Part shown: positions 45,388 to 61,325 of the stretch, one piece after another | Layout: the number at the start of each line of letters is the position of its first letter | Position numbering within the stretch: position 1 is the first letter of the stretch | Source of the DNA: Amphibalanus amphitrite | Lineage: Eukaryota; Arthropoda; Thecostraca; Balanomorpha; Balanidae | NCBI RefSeq assembly: GCF_019059575.1 | Contig: NW_024882772.1 | Span: 1-64,000 of the forward strand | Direction: 5' to 3' | DNA length: 64,000 nucleotides | Notes under the pieces: generated by a model | The model's database searches: none | The model's input: the letters and a program-made list of their open reading frames with translations, nothing else | Told to the model about the DNA's origin: nothing | Made by a program: the position numbers and the translations under genes

Positions 45388-45548
45388 ATGCAGGAGCTGG
45401 AGGGTCGTCTGGGGGCCATGCAGCAGGCGGCTGACGCTAGCTGCAGCAGCTGCACGCCGCTGCGGAAACGGCTGCGGACCGTGCAGCTGCAGCTGCAGCA
45501 GCTCCACTCGGAGAGACGCCGCCAGCTGGAGGAACTCTTTGACCTCAA
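45388..45548 (+). CDS. brp: brp exon S: ERC-type C-terminal coil
   Basis: Acceptor CACTGCGCAG, donor GTAAGC, 53 codons plus two bases. It encodes MQELEGRLGAMQQAADASCS, then LQLQQLHSERRRQLEELFDL. The ERR.(Q/H)LEE...(M/L)K block is a clear ERC signature. Two Cys pairs (CSSC) replace the usual polar residues. It could encode an internal Met start, but it has an acceptor at its border. Confidence 0.87.
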
Positions 45549-45790
45549 GTAAGCAGCGGATGACAGCGTCATTGTGCTTGTAACGGTGCAGTACACGGAT
45601 AGGGCAGTACACGGATACCTACAGGATTTCCTTTTTTTGCTCCGCCAGCCTAAAGCCAGTCTGGAGCAGGGTTCAGGATTTCCAAAGCTGCAATTTCCAT
45701 GCTGAGCATCTTCTTCGGGTACCCTCGGCCTCTTTTCTTTTCGCCGCCTCTGCCGGTGACCTGAGACACCACTGCTTCGCGTTTCGGCAG

Positions 45791-45938
45791 GCAGGAGGCG
45801 CTGGCGTCGGCGGTGAGTGAGAAGGACGCCCACCTGGCGCTGCTGGAGGTCTCGGGGATCCGGGACGCGCGCACTGCGGAGCAGGCAGACAGCCTCGCCA
45901 GCCAAAAGCAGAAGCTCGTCGAGAGGATGCGCCATGAG
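45791..45938 (+). CDS. brp: brp exon T: ERC-type signature segment
   Basis: Acceptor CGTTTCGGCAG, donor GTCAGT. The codon AA+G joins it to exon S. It encodes KQEALASAVSEKDAHLALLE, then SLASQKQKLVERMRHE. QEAL..A.SEKDA.(I/L)ALLE is one of the best-conserved motifs of vertebrate ERC proteins, so this identification is strong. Confidence 0.92.
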
Positions 45939-46166
45939 GTCAGTCACAAACCTGAGGGCACCGGGCACTGGGCAGGGTGGAAGAGTCTACTGACAAATCA
46001 GTCCTCAGTCACGGCGCTTAAAAATAAGTCCTCAGTCACCGGGGCTTGGCCATTTTTGTGTGTTGTAGAGACCAGAGAGAGACGTCCTAAGACGCCGGTG
46101 CTAGGAAGGGTGACTTAGTTATTGTACCATTTTGTTACACGTGATTTTTTTCACTTTGTCCGCCAG

Positions 46167-46271
46167 AACGAGTGCCGGGTGCGGCTACTGAGTGAGTGCG
46201 AGGCTGTGGATGTCTCCAGTCTTCCGTCGAGCGATGACTCGTCCCCGCGCCTTTCACCAGTCTCATCGTAG
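46167..46271 (+). CDS. brp: brp exon U: ERC-type end, stop or further splice
   Basis: Acceptor TTTGTCCGCCAG; 34 codons to TAG at 46269-46271. It encodes NECRVRLLSECEAVDVSSLP then SSDDSSPRLSPVSS. The Ser/Asp/Pro-rich end parallels the region just before the vertebrate ERC C terminus. However, the PDZ ligand (IWA) that binds RIM in vertebrate ERC is absent, and a good donor (GTAGGT at 46268) overlaps the stop. A further exon may therefore complete the protein. Confidence 0.7.
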   Translation, partial: NECRVRLLSECEAVDVSSLPSSDDSSPRLSPVSS

Positions 46272-46528
46272 GTTAGTGCGAACTACACTGCTAGATGGTG
46301 CCGGCTGCACTGCTTAGTCGTGCCCGTATGTGCTGGATGATGGAACAACTCGTGGAAACGTCGCAAAGCACAACTTGTCGTTCCTACAAATGTTTAAGCC
46401 GTCTAGCTCTTCTTCCACTTGTCATGACTCACATATCGCTACATAACATTGCTACGTGAACTCGATCATTCTAAACGATCTTTTACCGCATCAAAACGTC
46501 TGAGATCCTATATTTTAACATGTTCCAG

Positions 46529-46601
46529 ATGCCGAGCTGTGGCCGCCGCCACGGCCGACTGGGACCGTCCGCCACCGAGCTTCCGCCGCCTGTCCGCAGC
46601 A
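46529..46601 (+). CDS. Possible extra 3' exon of brp
   Basis: If exon U splices at 46268 (phase 2), the acceptor ATGTTCCAG before 46529 continues in frame as CRAVAAATADWDRPPPSFRR LSAA before a GTGTGT repeat. Its GC3-rich codons resemble the other exons. There is no family match and no clear donor, so this is weak. Confidence 0.25.
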
Positions 46602-46640
46602 GTGTGTGTGTCTGTCTGTCTGTGTGTATGTATGTGTGTA
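46602..46640. repeat. GT/CTGT microsatellite
   Basis: Runs of GTGTGT, CTGTCTGT and GTATGTATGT. Confidence 0.85.
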
Positions 46641-49442
46641 GAGGTGCGTGAGTGGCACTACAAAGAACTGATCGGTAGCCCCGGACCTGGTGACGAGACT
46701 CACTCAGACCAGGTCTCAGGCGGTAGCGTGAGATGGACATAAGACGAGACATCGATAGATATGGATAGGTTGTTGAGTCGACGGTTATTTATGGATACAG
46801 TTCTTGACGAATGAGTACCAGTTCAACGTAATTATGTCGCAATTGAAAGTCCTCAAAATAAGGGATTTTAGAAGACATTCAGTGGAGATGCGGCAAAGTA
46901 TAGATAAAACGTATCACATATACCGTTGACCAGACGCTTTAATATGATATCATACGCACCTAAGAAAGGTTCATAAGTACGATTGCCTTGTTGAACATGT
47001 TGGCAGCATGTGGTGTCATGGTTTGGCAGCACTGCCTGCTATTGTCACCCACCGCAAGCCCGCCGGCTAGCTGCAGTGGTTTATGGGGGACGCGAGCGTC
47101 ACACCGGGCCGTGATGCTTATGATGTACCCTGAGTCACGCCGCCGAGAAGGTACCGGCGTGCTGTCATGTTGTCAGTTGTGATGCTGGTTGTAATGGTGT
47201 GACGTCGGACGAGACAAGGAGGATCGTTCTGGAGCAAAAGGCAAATGATTGTGCCCCGTCTCCACTGCCCGACATGTGCCATATTCTATGAAACTGATGT
47301 TCGGCGTATCTGTAAGAACCTTAGTTCACACCTTGTTGCGTAGTTTTGGTGATTTCGGCCCGCTGAAGCCGTTTTGCCAGCGTAGGTTTTGTGACAAAGG
47401 CCGAGCCCCGCTGCAGCTCGCTACTGTGATGACCGATAGACTTCTCAGCATTCAGACCCTCTTATCAGCCCCACCTAGTGTTGTCTCCGTGTGTAGTGTG
47501 ACTGTTTCCAGGCACCCCTCGTGTTTCCATTCTTCGTAGTCCGCTGACCGGACCCTAGTCACAGGCGCTGCAGCTGCACTGTTTGGTGGCACTTCCCGCC
47601 TGGATAGACGGGCCATGTAATGCACAATGTCGTCTTTATCGCACTCTTTGCAGCATTGTGCACACCCGCTCTGTTTTGTGCTGCTGCACCAATACGTATG
47701 CGGTCTGTACCCTTTGCGCCAAGAACTGAGCATCAACTCTGAGTTCTCTAGCGGGCTCAATGAACGCTGTTATTGGAAGAGGTGTTTTGCTAGGTATTTA
47801 ATATCTATGTAGAAAGACGCTGATAATAATATCACTGAGCATAATTGGACTGGTTTCGTGTTAATTACGCAGAATAAGTCATGAGTGCTGGTGCTATGAC
47901 TCGTTATATTTTTCTGTTGACACACGTTTATTGAAGCAGCAGGCGTGTGTTCATAGAAAGACTGACATGCTGTAGTGAGGAGAACAAGCCACCTATCTCG
48001 AAGGCGGTCATTCTCACTCTGTCGGCATATCTGCCTGGATATTGGACCGCTCATTTATGTAGAATACATGCTGAGTGGGATCCGGCCAAGTGTTTCAATG
48101 GGCGTTATACCGGACTCCTCTGAAGTCCATATGCAGATTGATCTAGCTATGCAAGAAACAGGAACTTCCCTGGCTTAAAACGCAATAGGTTTTCAAAGGC
48201 AGCGATGAGTGTGCAGTTCGATTTGTTTGAGAGCTGCGCGGGAAACTGTTTGGATGTAGATATACAGTGGCTGAATTTTGTCCAGTGCTTACTGGGCTTA
48301 CTCCTAGCTCTTCCGCAGTAGATTAGGGGGAAATCGGCAGCAACTACCCACGCCCTCTGTGAGGCGGACGGTGGCAGTGGGCCCCTGTCCGCGCCGACCA
48401 CTGGGATACAGGTGGCGCTGCCACTGCTCTATTCGGAGAGTCCCATACCACCGGTATTGTTCGTGGCAATGCCCGGTGCTCATGGGCGATTATCCAACAT
48501 GCACTGTTCACTTACGCCCACTCTCTGATGGCTGGTGACGAGGAGTGACGACTGCGAGGCGGGGTGAGGGGACAAACGGCCTCCAGCGCGGTGGTCCCCC
48601 ATATACCAGCCGATAGTCTCAAAGCATGCGGAGGTCGTGAGAGGCGACTAAGGCACCGGGATACAAAGTCAGATCGACTCGAGCATTCGGTTTGCTGTGT
48701 CCGTCATTCTTCGGTTCAAAGCCGTTTGAATGAGCTGAAATTGGGTCTCAAGGACCCCGAAATGTAACAGCGCTGGACAGAGCGAACAGGCTTCTCAGCT
48801 CGAAAAGCATCCCACCATCCTACAATCTACTAGGAATCCAACTTCTTACATGGCCTTTGGATATACCGCCACAAGAGCCACAGCGATATTCGGTAGCGGG
48901 CTCAACTGCCTTATCGGTCCATTTCAAACAAGTCGGGACGCTGCGCCATTGGAGGCGCAGCACATATATGCCGCCGAGATGACGCATTTGTCTAAGAATA
49001 AGAATCAATCGAATAGACTGCAGAATGCACATACATCAATGAACACTCCAAATGGGCCAATTAACTTCTCGATGTGTATTATTTGCATCAATGCTGCAAT
49101 TATTTTCATCCGAATCCTAGGTCTCCAGACCATGGACTCGACCGACCGTCAACCGGTCAGTGCTCTCGGTTTCCGTATAATTCAAAGCAATAAATCAAGC
49201 ATTCCAAGCTCAAATGCTCATTCATTGCGCTTCTAATTCGATATACATCAGCACATCTCGGGGCGAAGGGGAGGCAACAAATTGGCAGTAATTTATTGAT
49301 ATCATGTAATCAGACGAGTTTTGTTACACGCGAGCATGGATGGGAACAGCGTGTTGGCGAAACTACAGAGGCACTTCTAGTAGCTCCTTATCAATTGTAT
49401 TTCTAATAGGTAAGTACTTATAGACCACGTTTCCATGGGCAT
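46641..49442. other. Region 3' of brp, no gene recognised
   Basis: Short frames only. GGTCGTGAGAGGCGACTAAG near 48633 resembles a motif common in LINE 3' tails, but no LINE protein is adjacent. Confidence 0.45.
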
Positions 49443-49542
49443 CACTGATCCGGATCAGTGAAAATGGATTAGCTAATCCAGTATAGACAATAGGTATGTG
49501 AAAATGAAAATAAGGGATTAACTGGTTATATAAGCCTAATCC
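49443..49542. promoter_or_regulatory. Palindromes and four K50-homeodomain sites
   Basis: CACTGATCCGGATCAGTG (49443-49460) is a perfect 18-bp palindrome. TGGATTAGCTAATCCA (49465-49480) is a perfect 16-bp palindrome made of two TAATCC sites, and further sites are at 49515-49520 and 49537-49542. TAATCC is the Otx/Pitx/Bicoid-type site. A regulatory role is inference. Confidence 0.4.
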
Positions 49543-50740
49543 ACTTTGAATTATATCGTGTAACGAAGAGTTCGAGAAATAATATACGATTTAATAAACG
49601 GCTCCGTTGGAAAGAAAAACAGATATTGCTGAATGGCGAATGCAATGTCCGTCTGGAATTTCCGAAATTGAGCAATTGGTGTCCAAGACCTATTATTGTC
49701 TATGCTTTCTTTACATTAGGCTTACCTCAGGCAAAGCTGACTGTATAGGTAGGTACGATTATTTGCTTGACAAATTTGATGACTAAGCCCATTGCCGTTA
49801 GTTGGCTTATCTTACATACAAATAAGCAAACTTGTGCAGAAGTATAGATCAGCCCAATTGACCATGGCTGGGTGATTTGCCAATCCGTTGTATACAATTG
49901 CCATCTGATAAAGTGTTGAACAAACACTCCCCGTCGGTCGTCGGGCTATTAGCGGCTGCTCCAGTTTAAATTGCGCCCGTGCCGTTCGAGCCGTAACTGT
50001 GCACTGTCGTTCTGAGGCCGGTGGTCACCGGCAGCCCCTCTGGGCACCTCATTGGAGCGCGGCCGTATGCGCTCGTGCCCTGCCCGGCTTGTATCGGCTG
50101 AACGAACATGGCACGCCTGTCAATCGGCATCTCCATTCTGTGCGGCCTGGGCCGGGCGGCCGGCGACCGATGGCCGCGATACTGGGCCTGCCATCCATCA
50201 ACGGACGACCGCTCAAGTCCGTATCAATTTCGCCGTACAACCGGCCACGAGACGGGAGGCACTTCCGCGAGCCGCCGCCGCGCGCGGACCGGCCCGGCGC
50301 CAGAGGAGCCCCAGGTACCGGCGCAATGGGAATCGCATTCAGAGCGGACCAAACACGGCAGGCTAGGGAATGCCTGATGCGAGATTCAGTTCCTGTTCAA
50401 CAGCGACCGACACAAATCATCGCCGGCTGACGTTGACCAATTACCACTCAAATGTGATGCAACACGGGACGAATCTGCTTTTGCAGGGCAACGCTGACCA
50501 TGTCCCTGTCTTCTCGCTGAGGGCATTGGGAATGATGCAACACAGGTTGCTTACTTTATGAAAAGTGAGATTTCACGACAGGGATGGGGCAAACTGGCCA
50601 CGAGAGTGAAGGATCGCCTCGGAAATTAAAACAATCGTGAGAAGTACCTACAATATTGCAAAATTTTCAATATCCAATCATGATGAATTTACCTGAAAGA
50701 AACACCATAGTAGGTAATAAGTTTCATTACTGTCTTTGAT
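49543..50740. other. Intergenic; GC-rich island at 49970-50420
   Basis: The GC-rich block has overlapping frames in all three plus registers, as expected from composition, and none resembles a known family. It could be a CpG-rich regulatory island. The last 8 bases (TCTTTGAT) are the left target duplication of the next element. Confidence 0.45.
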
Positions 50741-50894
50741 CATAGGCGGCGGGACGGGGAGGGCACCAGGTCACCGTGACCCCCTTTGATTTTGGCACTT
50801 TAACGTTAGCCCTATCCTATGGGCGTTGCATGGAAAGAATGGGACCAAAAGTCGGCAGTGCCCCCCGTTAATTGAAGGTGTTCCGCCGCTACTG
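50741..50894. mobile_element. hAT-type MITE, copy 1
   Basis: 154 bp with imperfect TIRs (CATAGGCGGCGGGAC and, inverted, CAGTAGCGGCGGAAC) and an 8-bp target duplication TCTTTGAT (50733-50740 and 50895-50902). The 8-bp duplication and CA(G)-type ends fit hAT. A second copy is at 61096-61243 in the opposite orientation. Confidence 0.75.
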
Positions 50895-51240
50895 TCTTTG
50901 ATGTTCGTTTCCAGTTGGTATCTATTCGCTCAGTATTTTAGAAGCTGTCTGCAAAGATGGCTGAAGGTGGAATGACCTACGAGCATTGTGGATGACTAAA
51001 CGAGTGCGTGGATTGCAATCGTTTCCGGCATCTATCTCTTCATCTCCCATTCAGGAATTCAGACTCACATGCCTCTAACGATTTCCACTCAGTACCTAGC
51101 TCTTGCGAGCCCATTCCCAAACGATACGATTATGACCTCTGCACTGAGCAGACGAGCACGGCCTTAGCCTGAACATCCAATTACGATCACCAATTAGCTT
51201 GCCGTTCGGGAAAGGTAGCACGCTCCCGTTACTACCGAAA
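50895..51240. other. Intergenic, no gene
   Basis: Nothing recognised beyond the right target duplication of the preceding element. Confidence 0.5.
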
Positions 51241-51360
51241 CTCTCCGACCAATCAGAGTGCGTTCTCCGCCTGCCGTCAGCCAATGAGCGTGCGCGACAG
51301 CGGCCGGTCGGAGCGGCGCGCTGTTCCCATGTCTAGCGCCGTGCTCTGCAGCAGTATACA
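51241..51360 (+). promoter_or_regulatory. Paired CCAAT promoter
   Basis: ACCAATCAG (CCAAT at 51249-51253) and GCCAATGAG (CCAAT at 51281-51285) lie in the same orientation 32 bp apart, the spacing typical of NF-Y promoters. They are followed by a GC-rich block. No TATA box. The start site is probably within about 100 bp, giving a leader of 500-600 bp before the ATG at 51955. Confidence 0.45.
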
Positions 51361-51954
51361 GCGGTGATCGTACGGGAGGTCTGCAGTTGGTACGGCCGCG
51401 GGCGCTGGTCCACGCTGGTTCAGCTGTGCACGCTGACGGGGACTGGAGCTGACAGTGGACGGCGGACTGACAAGAGATCTGTAGAGACCCGGGAGCTTGA
51501 TGTGGCTGGTTTGTGAGGTACCTACTGTCAACCAGCTGGCTGACCGTCTTATCGTGATAATTAGGGAACGTGAACGATGATGACCATACGGTGAAGTGCC
51601 AAAGGCCTGGACGGTGACAGGGAAAGAAAGTGAACTTACAGAAAGAGGATTTGAAACGGCCGAGGAATGCCACCCCTCTAAAGTTTCCACCAGGGAGGGA
51701 TCTGCGTCAGCAAAGCGTACGGGGTTGCCGAAAGGACCCAGTGTCCGAGACGGCAGGGTGGCTGTGCCTATCCTTTCCGCTGAAGTCGACTGTTTGCTGT
51801 CGTCTGACAGGACAGGAGACTGCCATCTGAACAAAGATAACAGATTTTGCCTCTGCATGAGTGGTCAGAGTGAGCCGCTGTGAGTGACGGAGCTCGCCGC
51901 TGTGAGTGCCGAGTGGACCCGTCGGACCCGGGTGCCGCCGCCCCTCAGCACAGG

Positions 51955-52046
51955 ATGCCACCACGGCTCGCCGGCTGCCTACTGCTGCTGGAGCTGCTGC
52001 TGCTGGCGGTGGCCAGCTCAGTCGCCGCCAGAACGGGCTCCTGGAT
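51955..52046 (+). CDS. Signal-peptide first exon, possibly Wnt16-like
   Basis: ATG in a fair context (ACAGGATGC), then 30 codons plus two bases to a consensus donor GTAAGT at 52047. The product MPPRLAGCLLLLELLLLAVA followed by SSVAARTGSW is a textbook signal peptide with a cleavage site near VAA-RT. The exon ends in TGG AT|, so the next residue is Ile or Met. Wnt16 proteins start their mature chain with a short segment ending NWMWLG, so GSW(M) at an exon end is suggestive. No second exon was found in the remaining 12 kb; many other secreted proteins would also fit. Confidence 0.5.
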
Positions 52047-57056
<5,010 letters not shown>

Positions 57057-57112
57057 GGTCCCCAATTTGGCTATCTCAACTCAAAACTAATGTTGAGGTG
57101 GGATGGTCACTT
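57057..57112. repeat. Degraded right end of the CRE-bearing MITE family
   Basis: CCAATTTGGCTATCTCAACT...TGTTGAGGTGGGATGGTC...TTTGAT matches the right 55 bp of the element at 23065-23569 with several substitutions. The left end is missing. Confidence 0.6.
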
Positions 57113-57145
57113 TGATAGGTACAAAGGACAGCTAGAGGATACATG

Positions 57146-57411
57146 CATTGGCGTAGGAACCTCACGCAAAGTGTGAGGGGGGACGATAGCGAAACTTCCA
57201 TGTCACTTTGTGGAAGCCCCAATACCCCTATGAACAAATTATTTGCAGTTTTGTGCTCATCCCACCTTGCTCAACCATTTCCTGCTCTTAGTTTTGTGTT
57301 TAAATCAAAAATAAAGATTTTACTTAAAAATGGCTGAAAAGTGCAGAGCATGGCCTCCCCTCCCCCCCCCCCCCACACACACACATGCACACACCCGTTC
57401 CTACGCCTATG
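57146..57411. mobile_element. Small hAT-type MITE
   Basis: TIRs CATTGGCGTAGGAAC and, inverted, CATAGGCGTAGGAAC. Flanking octamers GATACATG and GATATACG agree at 6 of 8 bases, as an old 8-bp duplication would. Non-coding, 266 bp, with a C run and CA repeat inside. Confidence 0.6.
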
Positions 57412-59340
57412 GATATACGTCAACTCGCGAGGAGATTATGTCACAACTTAAACGTATGTACAAAACTAAGTTAAAACCCGTCTTCGTCGAGGTTAAAAAC
57501 CAGTTCATTTGTCCTCACCTAAAATTTCAACGTGCGCATTTACGAATTTCCATTGCAAAGCCGTTGCAAATTCCTCGCCTCACCAACGAGTTCCTTGAAC
57601 CTCCTCGTGACTGTCCGTGCTCGGTATAGAGAGTAAGAACTACCTCGTCTTATTTCTGAGAAAAGACCAGATGGAATGGTTCCCAGTTATTGACTCTCAC
57701 TATCACGTTGCAGTGATTGGTGTGACACTTTCTCCGGTTTCCATTCACTCAAAATCTAACCTAGTTTCATGGCACGCTTGGTGTTATTTCTCCTGAGGGC
57801 GATATTAAATGGGCGCTCCATCGACGATAGCTGTGAAGTGGTTTGGTAACGGCCACTAACGACGAACACTCGATAAGGGAGTATCAGTTAGCCGCAATTA
57901 CGAGGTGTGAACAAGACAGTAGTGTGGTGTAAATGGCGCAGTTACATGCGTGCTTAGAGCGAGGCAATTCATGTTCAGGTACTTGCTCTGGCCCAACATG
58001 CACTAAATGCTTGTACTGATTAGCCCAGATGTCTGGGTTTGGGTGCGTCTTCTCGGGCTTCGAGGAGTGTTATTGGTCTGTCGATCACTGACCAACTTTT
58101 CAACCTGAACAAGCCAGCGAATGGAATAGAATAGTAAGTACGGTAAGTACCTAGAGAATGGGGCTCATGTCCGCCTACAGTGCCCTGCCGACCGTAATCT
58201 TCTAAGACGAGAAATATAAAATGATTTCAGTTGGAATAAGACAATACAAAACATACCAACATTAATGCTTCCAGTTCTTTTTAATCAGTCATAAATAAAA
58301 ACAATTTATTGCCATTGCTGTTGATGTTGTGACTCTCCGATCACTTACAGCAGACATGTCAAATTGAATCGTGTTTTCGTCGGCATTTTACCCTTTTCGA
58401 TGAACGATAGGCGATTATGCGTGGGGATATGAAGGTGTGTTTTAGTTAATAACACGTTAAAATTTGTTATGCTAGAAAATGTTTAAGCGTTTTAACTAGT
58501 TTTTCTCGTTTTTGCGCGGTCGATACTGTTCAGCATTGAGTGTTGAGCCGTATTTCCATGTGCCCCATCCTTTGAGAGCATGACGAGTTCTACTTGTTTG
58601 TGACCCGGACCCCACTGTCCGGTGTCGCTCCCCGCACCGCCCGGCCGCTGACACAGATGAGACCTTTTAAACTCGCATTAGTCGTCACAGTGCCTGAGCT
58701 GACACCCGGTGACTGTCATTAGTGACGGACTCCCCCGCGTCCAGTCACGGACCGATTGAGCCCCGGTCCAGTCATAGGCTGGGTGAGCCCCGGCCCATAT
58801 TCGAACAATGGAAGATGGGACTGGGTAGGGAACTCGCTCCAGTCACCGACAGACGAATGGTTGGTAGTTGGCATCTGGAGGATTGCATATGTTTTATTGC
58901 AGTTACAGACGTGGATTGTGGACGCAAATCAAAATTTTAAATTAGTCCAACAAACTAAGAGTTTTGGGGATGAAAAAGGTTGTTTTATTCTCACTGTTTT
59001 CACTCAAAATCACCTATCAGATAAATAGATACTTCATGAACGGAATGATGAAGGTCCCCTTGTCCCCTTTTCACAGAAATACCGAATAACATAAAAGCTC
59101 AGCCCCAAGAAACGAGTTTGAACCAATTTCGCTCGCCTTGATCGTTCAACGTCAAATGGTCAAGTACCTATATGTTGTTAAATAACACTCCATCACTGGT
59201 GAATACTCAGAACAAAACTCGGTTCTCCTTTTTGGTGATGATAACCGTTGTTTCTCTCCCATACATTTTCGAGAGGTAGTATTTGCTCCGTGCACAAGTA
59301 CCGAGTTTCAGTAACTAAACCTATAGTGATCCAGCCATTT
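57412..59340. other. No gene recognised
   Basis: AT-rich, short frames only. Confidence 0.5.
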
Positions 59341-59349
59341 GTCATTCGC

Positions 59350-59452
59350 CCCTAGTAACTACGGGCTCAGAACCACCCACGTTTACTCGGTAACCAGTTG
59401 AGTGGAACTCGACCTCGTTATGTAAACCAACTGCGCCACCTGAGGTGCCGAC
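59350..59452 (-). repeat. tRNA-derived (SINE-like) fragment
   Basis: On the minus strand, TGGCGCAGTTGG (59439-59428) is a perfect Pol III A box, and about 55 bases on GGTTCTGAGCCC (59374-59363) approximates a B box. The fold is not a functional tRNA. A SINE head is the best reading. Confidence 0.4.
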
Positions 59453-59520
59453 ACCGTACGGATGCGGATGACCACCGGACCGGCAATCAGTCGCTAACGA
59501 CTTCTGCCGCCCGCCCCCTT

Positions 59521-59594
59521 CCCGTCCCGTCCCGTCCCGTCCCGTCCCGTCCCGTCCCGTCCCGTCCCGTCCCGTCCCGTCCCGTCCCGTCCCG
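59521..59594. repeat. (CCCGT)n microsatellite, about 14 units
   Basis: Perfect pentamer repeat, adjacent to the SINE-like fragment. Confidence 0.97.
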
Positions 59595-60138
59595 CCTTTG
59601 CCACAGAACCGCCGCGGGAAGTGCTTCAGGGCATTAGTTACATACATATTTGGTCGTTGTGGGGAACACTGTGGCGTTGAGGCGGTAGCCCCGAAAAGCT
59701 AATGTAGGCATCATAGGAAATAAGTCCTGAACCCTTTTTAATTCCTTCTGGCCGTCAGGTTCCAGCTTTCAGACCTGGCACCGAACAATTGGGAGGATGG
59801 TATGGGCGCGACGCCCATGCCCATTAGGGTGTGTCGACAGAGGGGTTTTTCTCACAGATTCGCGTTAGACAAAGATATAAAGTGGCGGGAGCATGCCAAA
59901 ACACTAGCCGTGCAGTTGGTTTTGCGTAAAAATGCGATTTGACGAGGCTCGGGCAGGTCGAAGTTACAGCGAAAAAGTCGCAGTCGACGGTGCTGCCACC
60001 TACATTGCCAATAACGGGCACTATCATATCGTTATAATTGGGGTAGTTTCAAATGAGAAATGACTTCTATTTTTGTTCAAACTGCTTAAGAAGAAATAAA
60101 ACAATTCGGAAACATACATTTTTCCCAAATTTCGCGTT

Positions 60139-60738
60139 CCATTTTTTCCTGTTGAGTTGTTAGGAAAGTGGTAAATTTCAAGGTTGACGGCTAAAAAACG
60201 AAACAGGAGGAACAGAGCAGGAATCACCAAGACGTGCGCCGCGCCGATGCTGTAGCCTGTAGATAAGGGGTGAGCAACAGAACCAGCATACATAACGATT
60301 TTGATTAGTGATAGATATTTTTCTCTAAATGGAAGACTATTAGTAACTCAGGCAAGCCTTCTAATAGGTATAGGTATCGACAGGGTTGCGGTAAAAGGTA
60401 CAATCGATGGCACATTACAATTATTCTGAGTCGGGTAACAACACTCTTCAGATACCTACCATCAACAACCTCACTATCTCCTATATGGGAGCTATTTCAT
60501 CTGATTCCAGCGCCCTGAAAACAAACAGGTTATCATCAAAAATCTCTGTATTAGCGCCTACCGACATATGCTGAATGACGCTATCAATACCCGACATTTG
60601 TAAAAGGTGATTCGCCACACAGCCCGCCGGCGTCGGAGGGGTTGAATCAGTGAGCCAGATTGCCAGCGACTCACCGCTGAACTACCGGGCGTAACAAAAC
60701 GGACGATGCGACATGACTCAGAGATCATCACAGACGCG
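60139..60738. repeat. Left arm of a large inverted repeat
   Basis: About 600 bp that reappear inverted at 62487-64000 with roughly 96% identity by eye over the parts compared. This arm is uninterrupted; the right arm contains a 915-bp MITE. The left arm may start earlier than 60139, because the right arm is cut by the window end. Confidence 0.85.
60621..60690 (-). repeat. tRNA-like Pol III promoter motif in left arm
   Basis: On the minus strand GCCCGGTAGTTCAGCGGTGAG contains an A-box-like TAGTTCAGCGGT, followed at tRNA-like distance by the B-box-like GATTCAACCCC. Probably the head of a tRNA-derived repeat; not a functional tRNA gene. Confidence 0.4.
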
Positions 60739-61095
60739 ACGGTAAGCCGCCAACAGCTCCTCTGATGTAGGTATGCTTTAAAAATGTTGGCCAAAATTTA
60801 AGATCTATGTTATCTAGTGCTAATATTTGGGTTTTCGGTTTTTCTAATCCCCTCTATTTCACGTATTTCTTGAAAAAAGCTAGAGGGTTTCTTTTTACCG
60901 ATGTCAATTGATTTTAGTTCAAAAGATTGGTGGTGCTGCTACTGGCAACACTATTGGCGCAATATAACCGTGCTTTAGTCACCATGTCAATAATGTTGAC
61001 ACAGTCAATGACCACCGACTCTCACTGAATGTGTCTTCCTGTTCCGCAGGAAGCTGAGCTGTGACTGACTGGCCATTGCGTGTCATCAGTTCGGC

Positions 61096-61243
61096 CAGTA
61101 GCGGCGGAATACCTTCAATTAAGGGGGGCACTGCCGACTTTTGGTCCCATTCATTCCATGCAATGCCCATAGGGCTAATGTTAAAATGCCAAAATCTAAG
61201 GGGGGCACGGTGCCGCGGTGCCCTCCCCGTTCCGCCGCCTATG
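61096..61243. mobile_element. hAT-type MITE, copy 2
   Basis: 148 bp, the reverse complement of the element at 50741-50894 with few differences. 8-bp target duplication AGTTCGGC at 61088-61095 and 61244-61251. It lies in the spacer of the inverted repeat. Confidence 0.8.
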
Positions 61244-61325
61244 AGTTCGGCTTGACAAGGGAACCGAGAGGTGGCAGATAGCGATATTACGTATCTGAAC
61301 GAGGGTTACGCACGAGCTCAGATGG

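Larger units (their letters stand above)
10267..46271 (+). other. brp: bruchpilot/ERC (ELKS/CAST) gene, full coding span
   Basis: Twenty-one plus-strand exons with GT-AG borders and matching phases make one gene. Bruchpilot builds the T-bar cytomatrix at the presynaptic active zone, clusters calcium channels and tethers vesicles; ERC/ELKS is its vertebrate relative. By adding exon lengths, A-B-C-D-G to Q gives 1908 residues, close to insect BRP (about 1.7-1.8 thousand). With E+F in place of D it is 2023. Ending through R-S-T-U instead of Q gives 2100 (with D). Joining A-B-C-E-F-G-H-I directly to R to U is also in frame and gives 1131 residues, near vertebrate ERC size. Orthology is supported by the continuous match of exons A to I to insect BRP; the isoform set is inferred from phase and needs transcripts. 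Confidence 0.92.

Noticed and set aside
48590-48780. Possible LINE 3' tail (GAGAGGCGACTAAG motif)
   Set aside because: No adjacent LINE protein, poly-A/simple tail or target duplication was found.
49999-50430. 143-, 104- and 89-codon overlapping plus-strand frames
   Set aside because: Three registers open at once reflects GC content; no family match or consistent splice borders.
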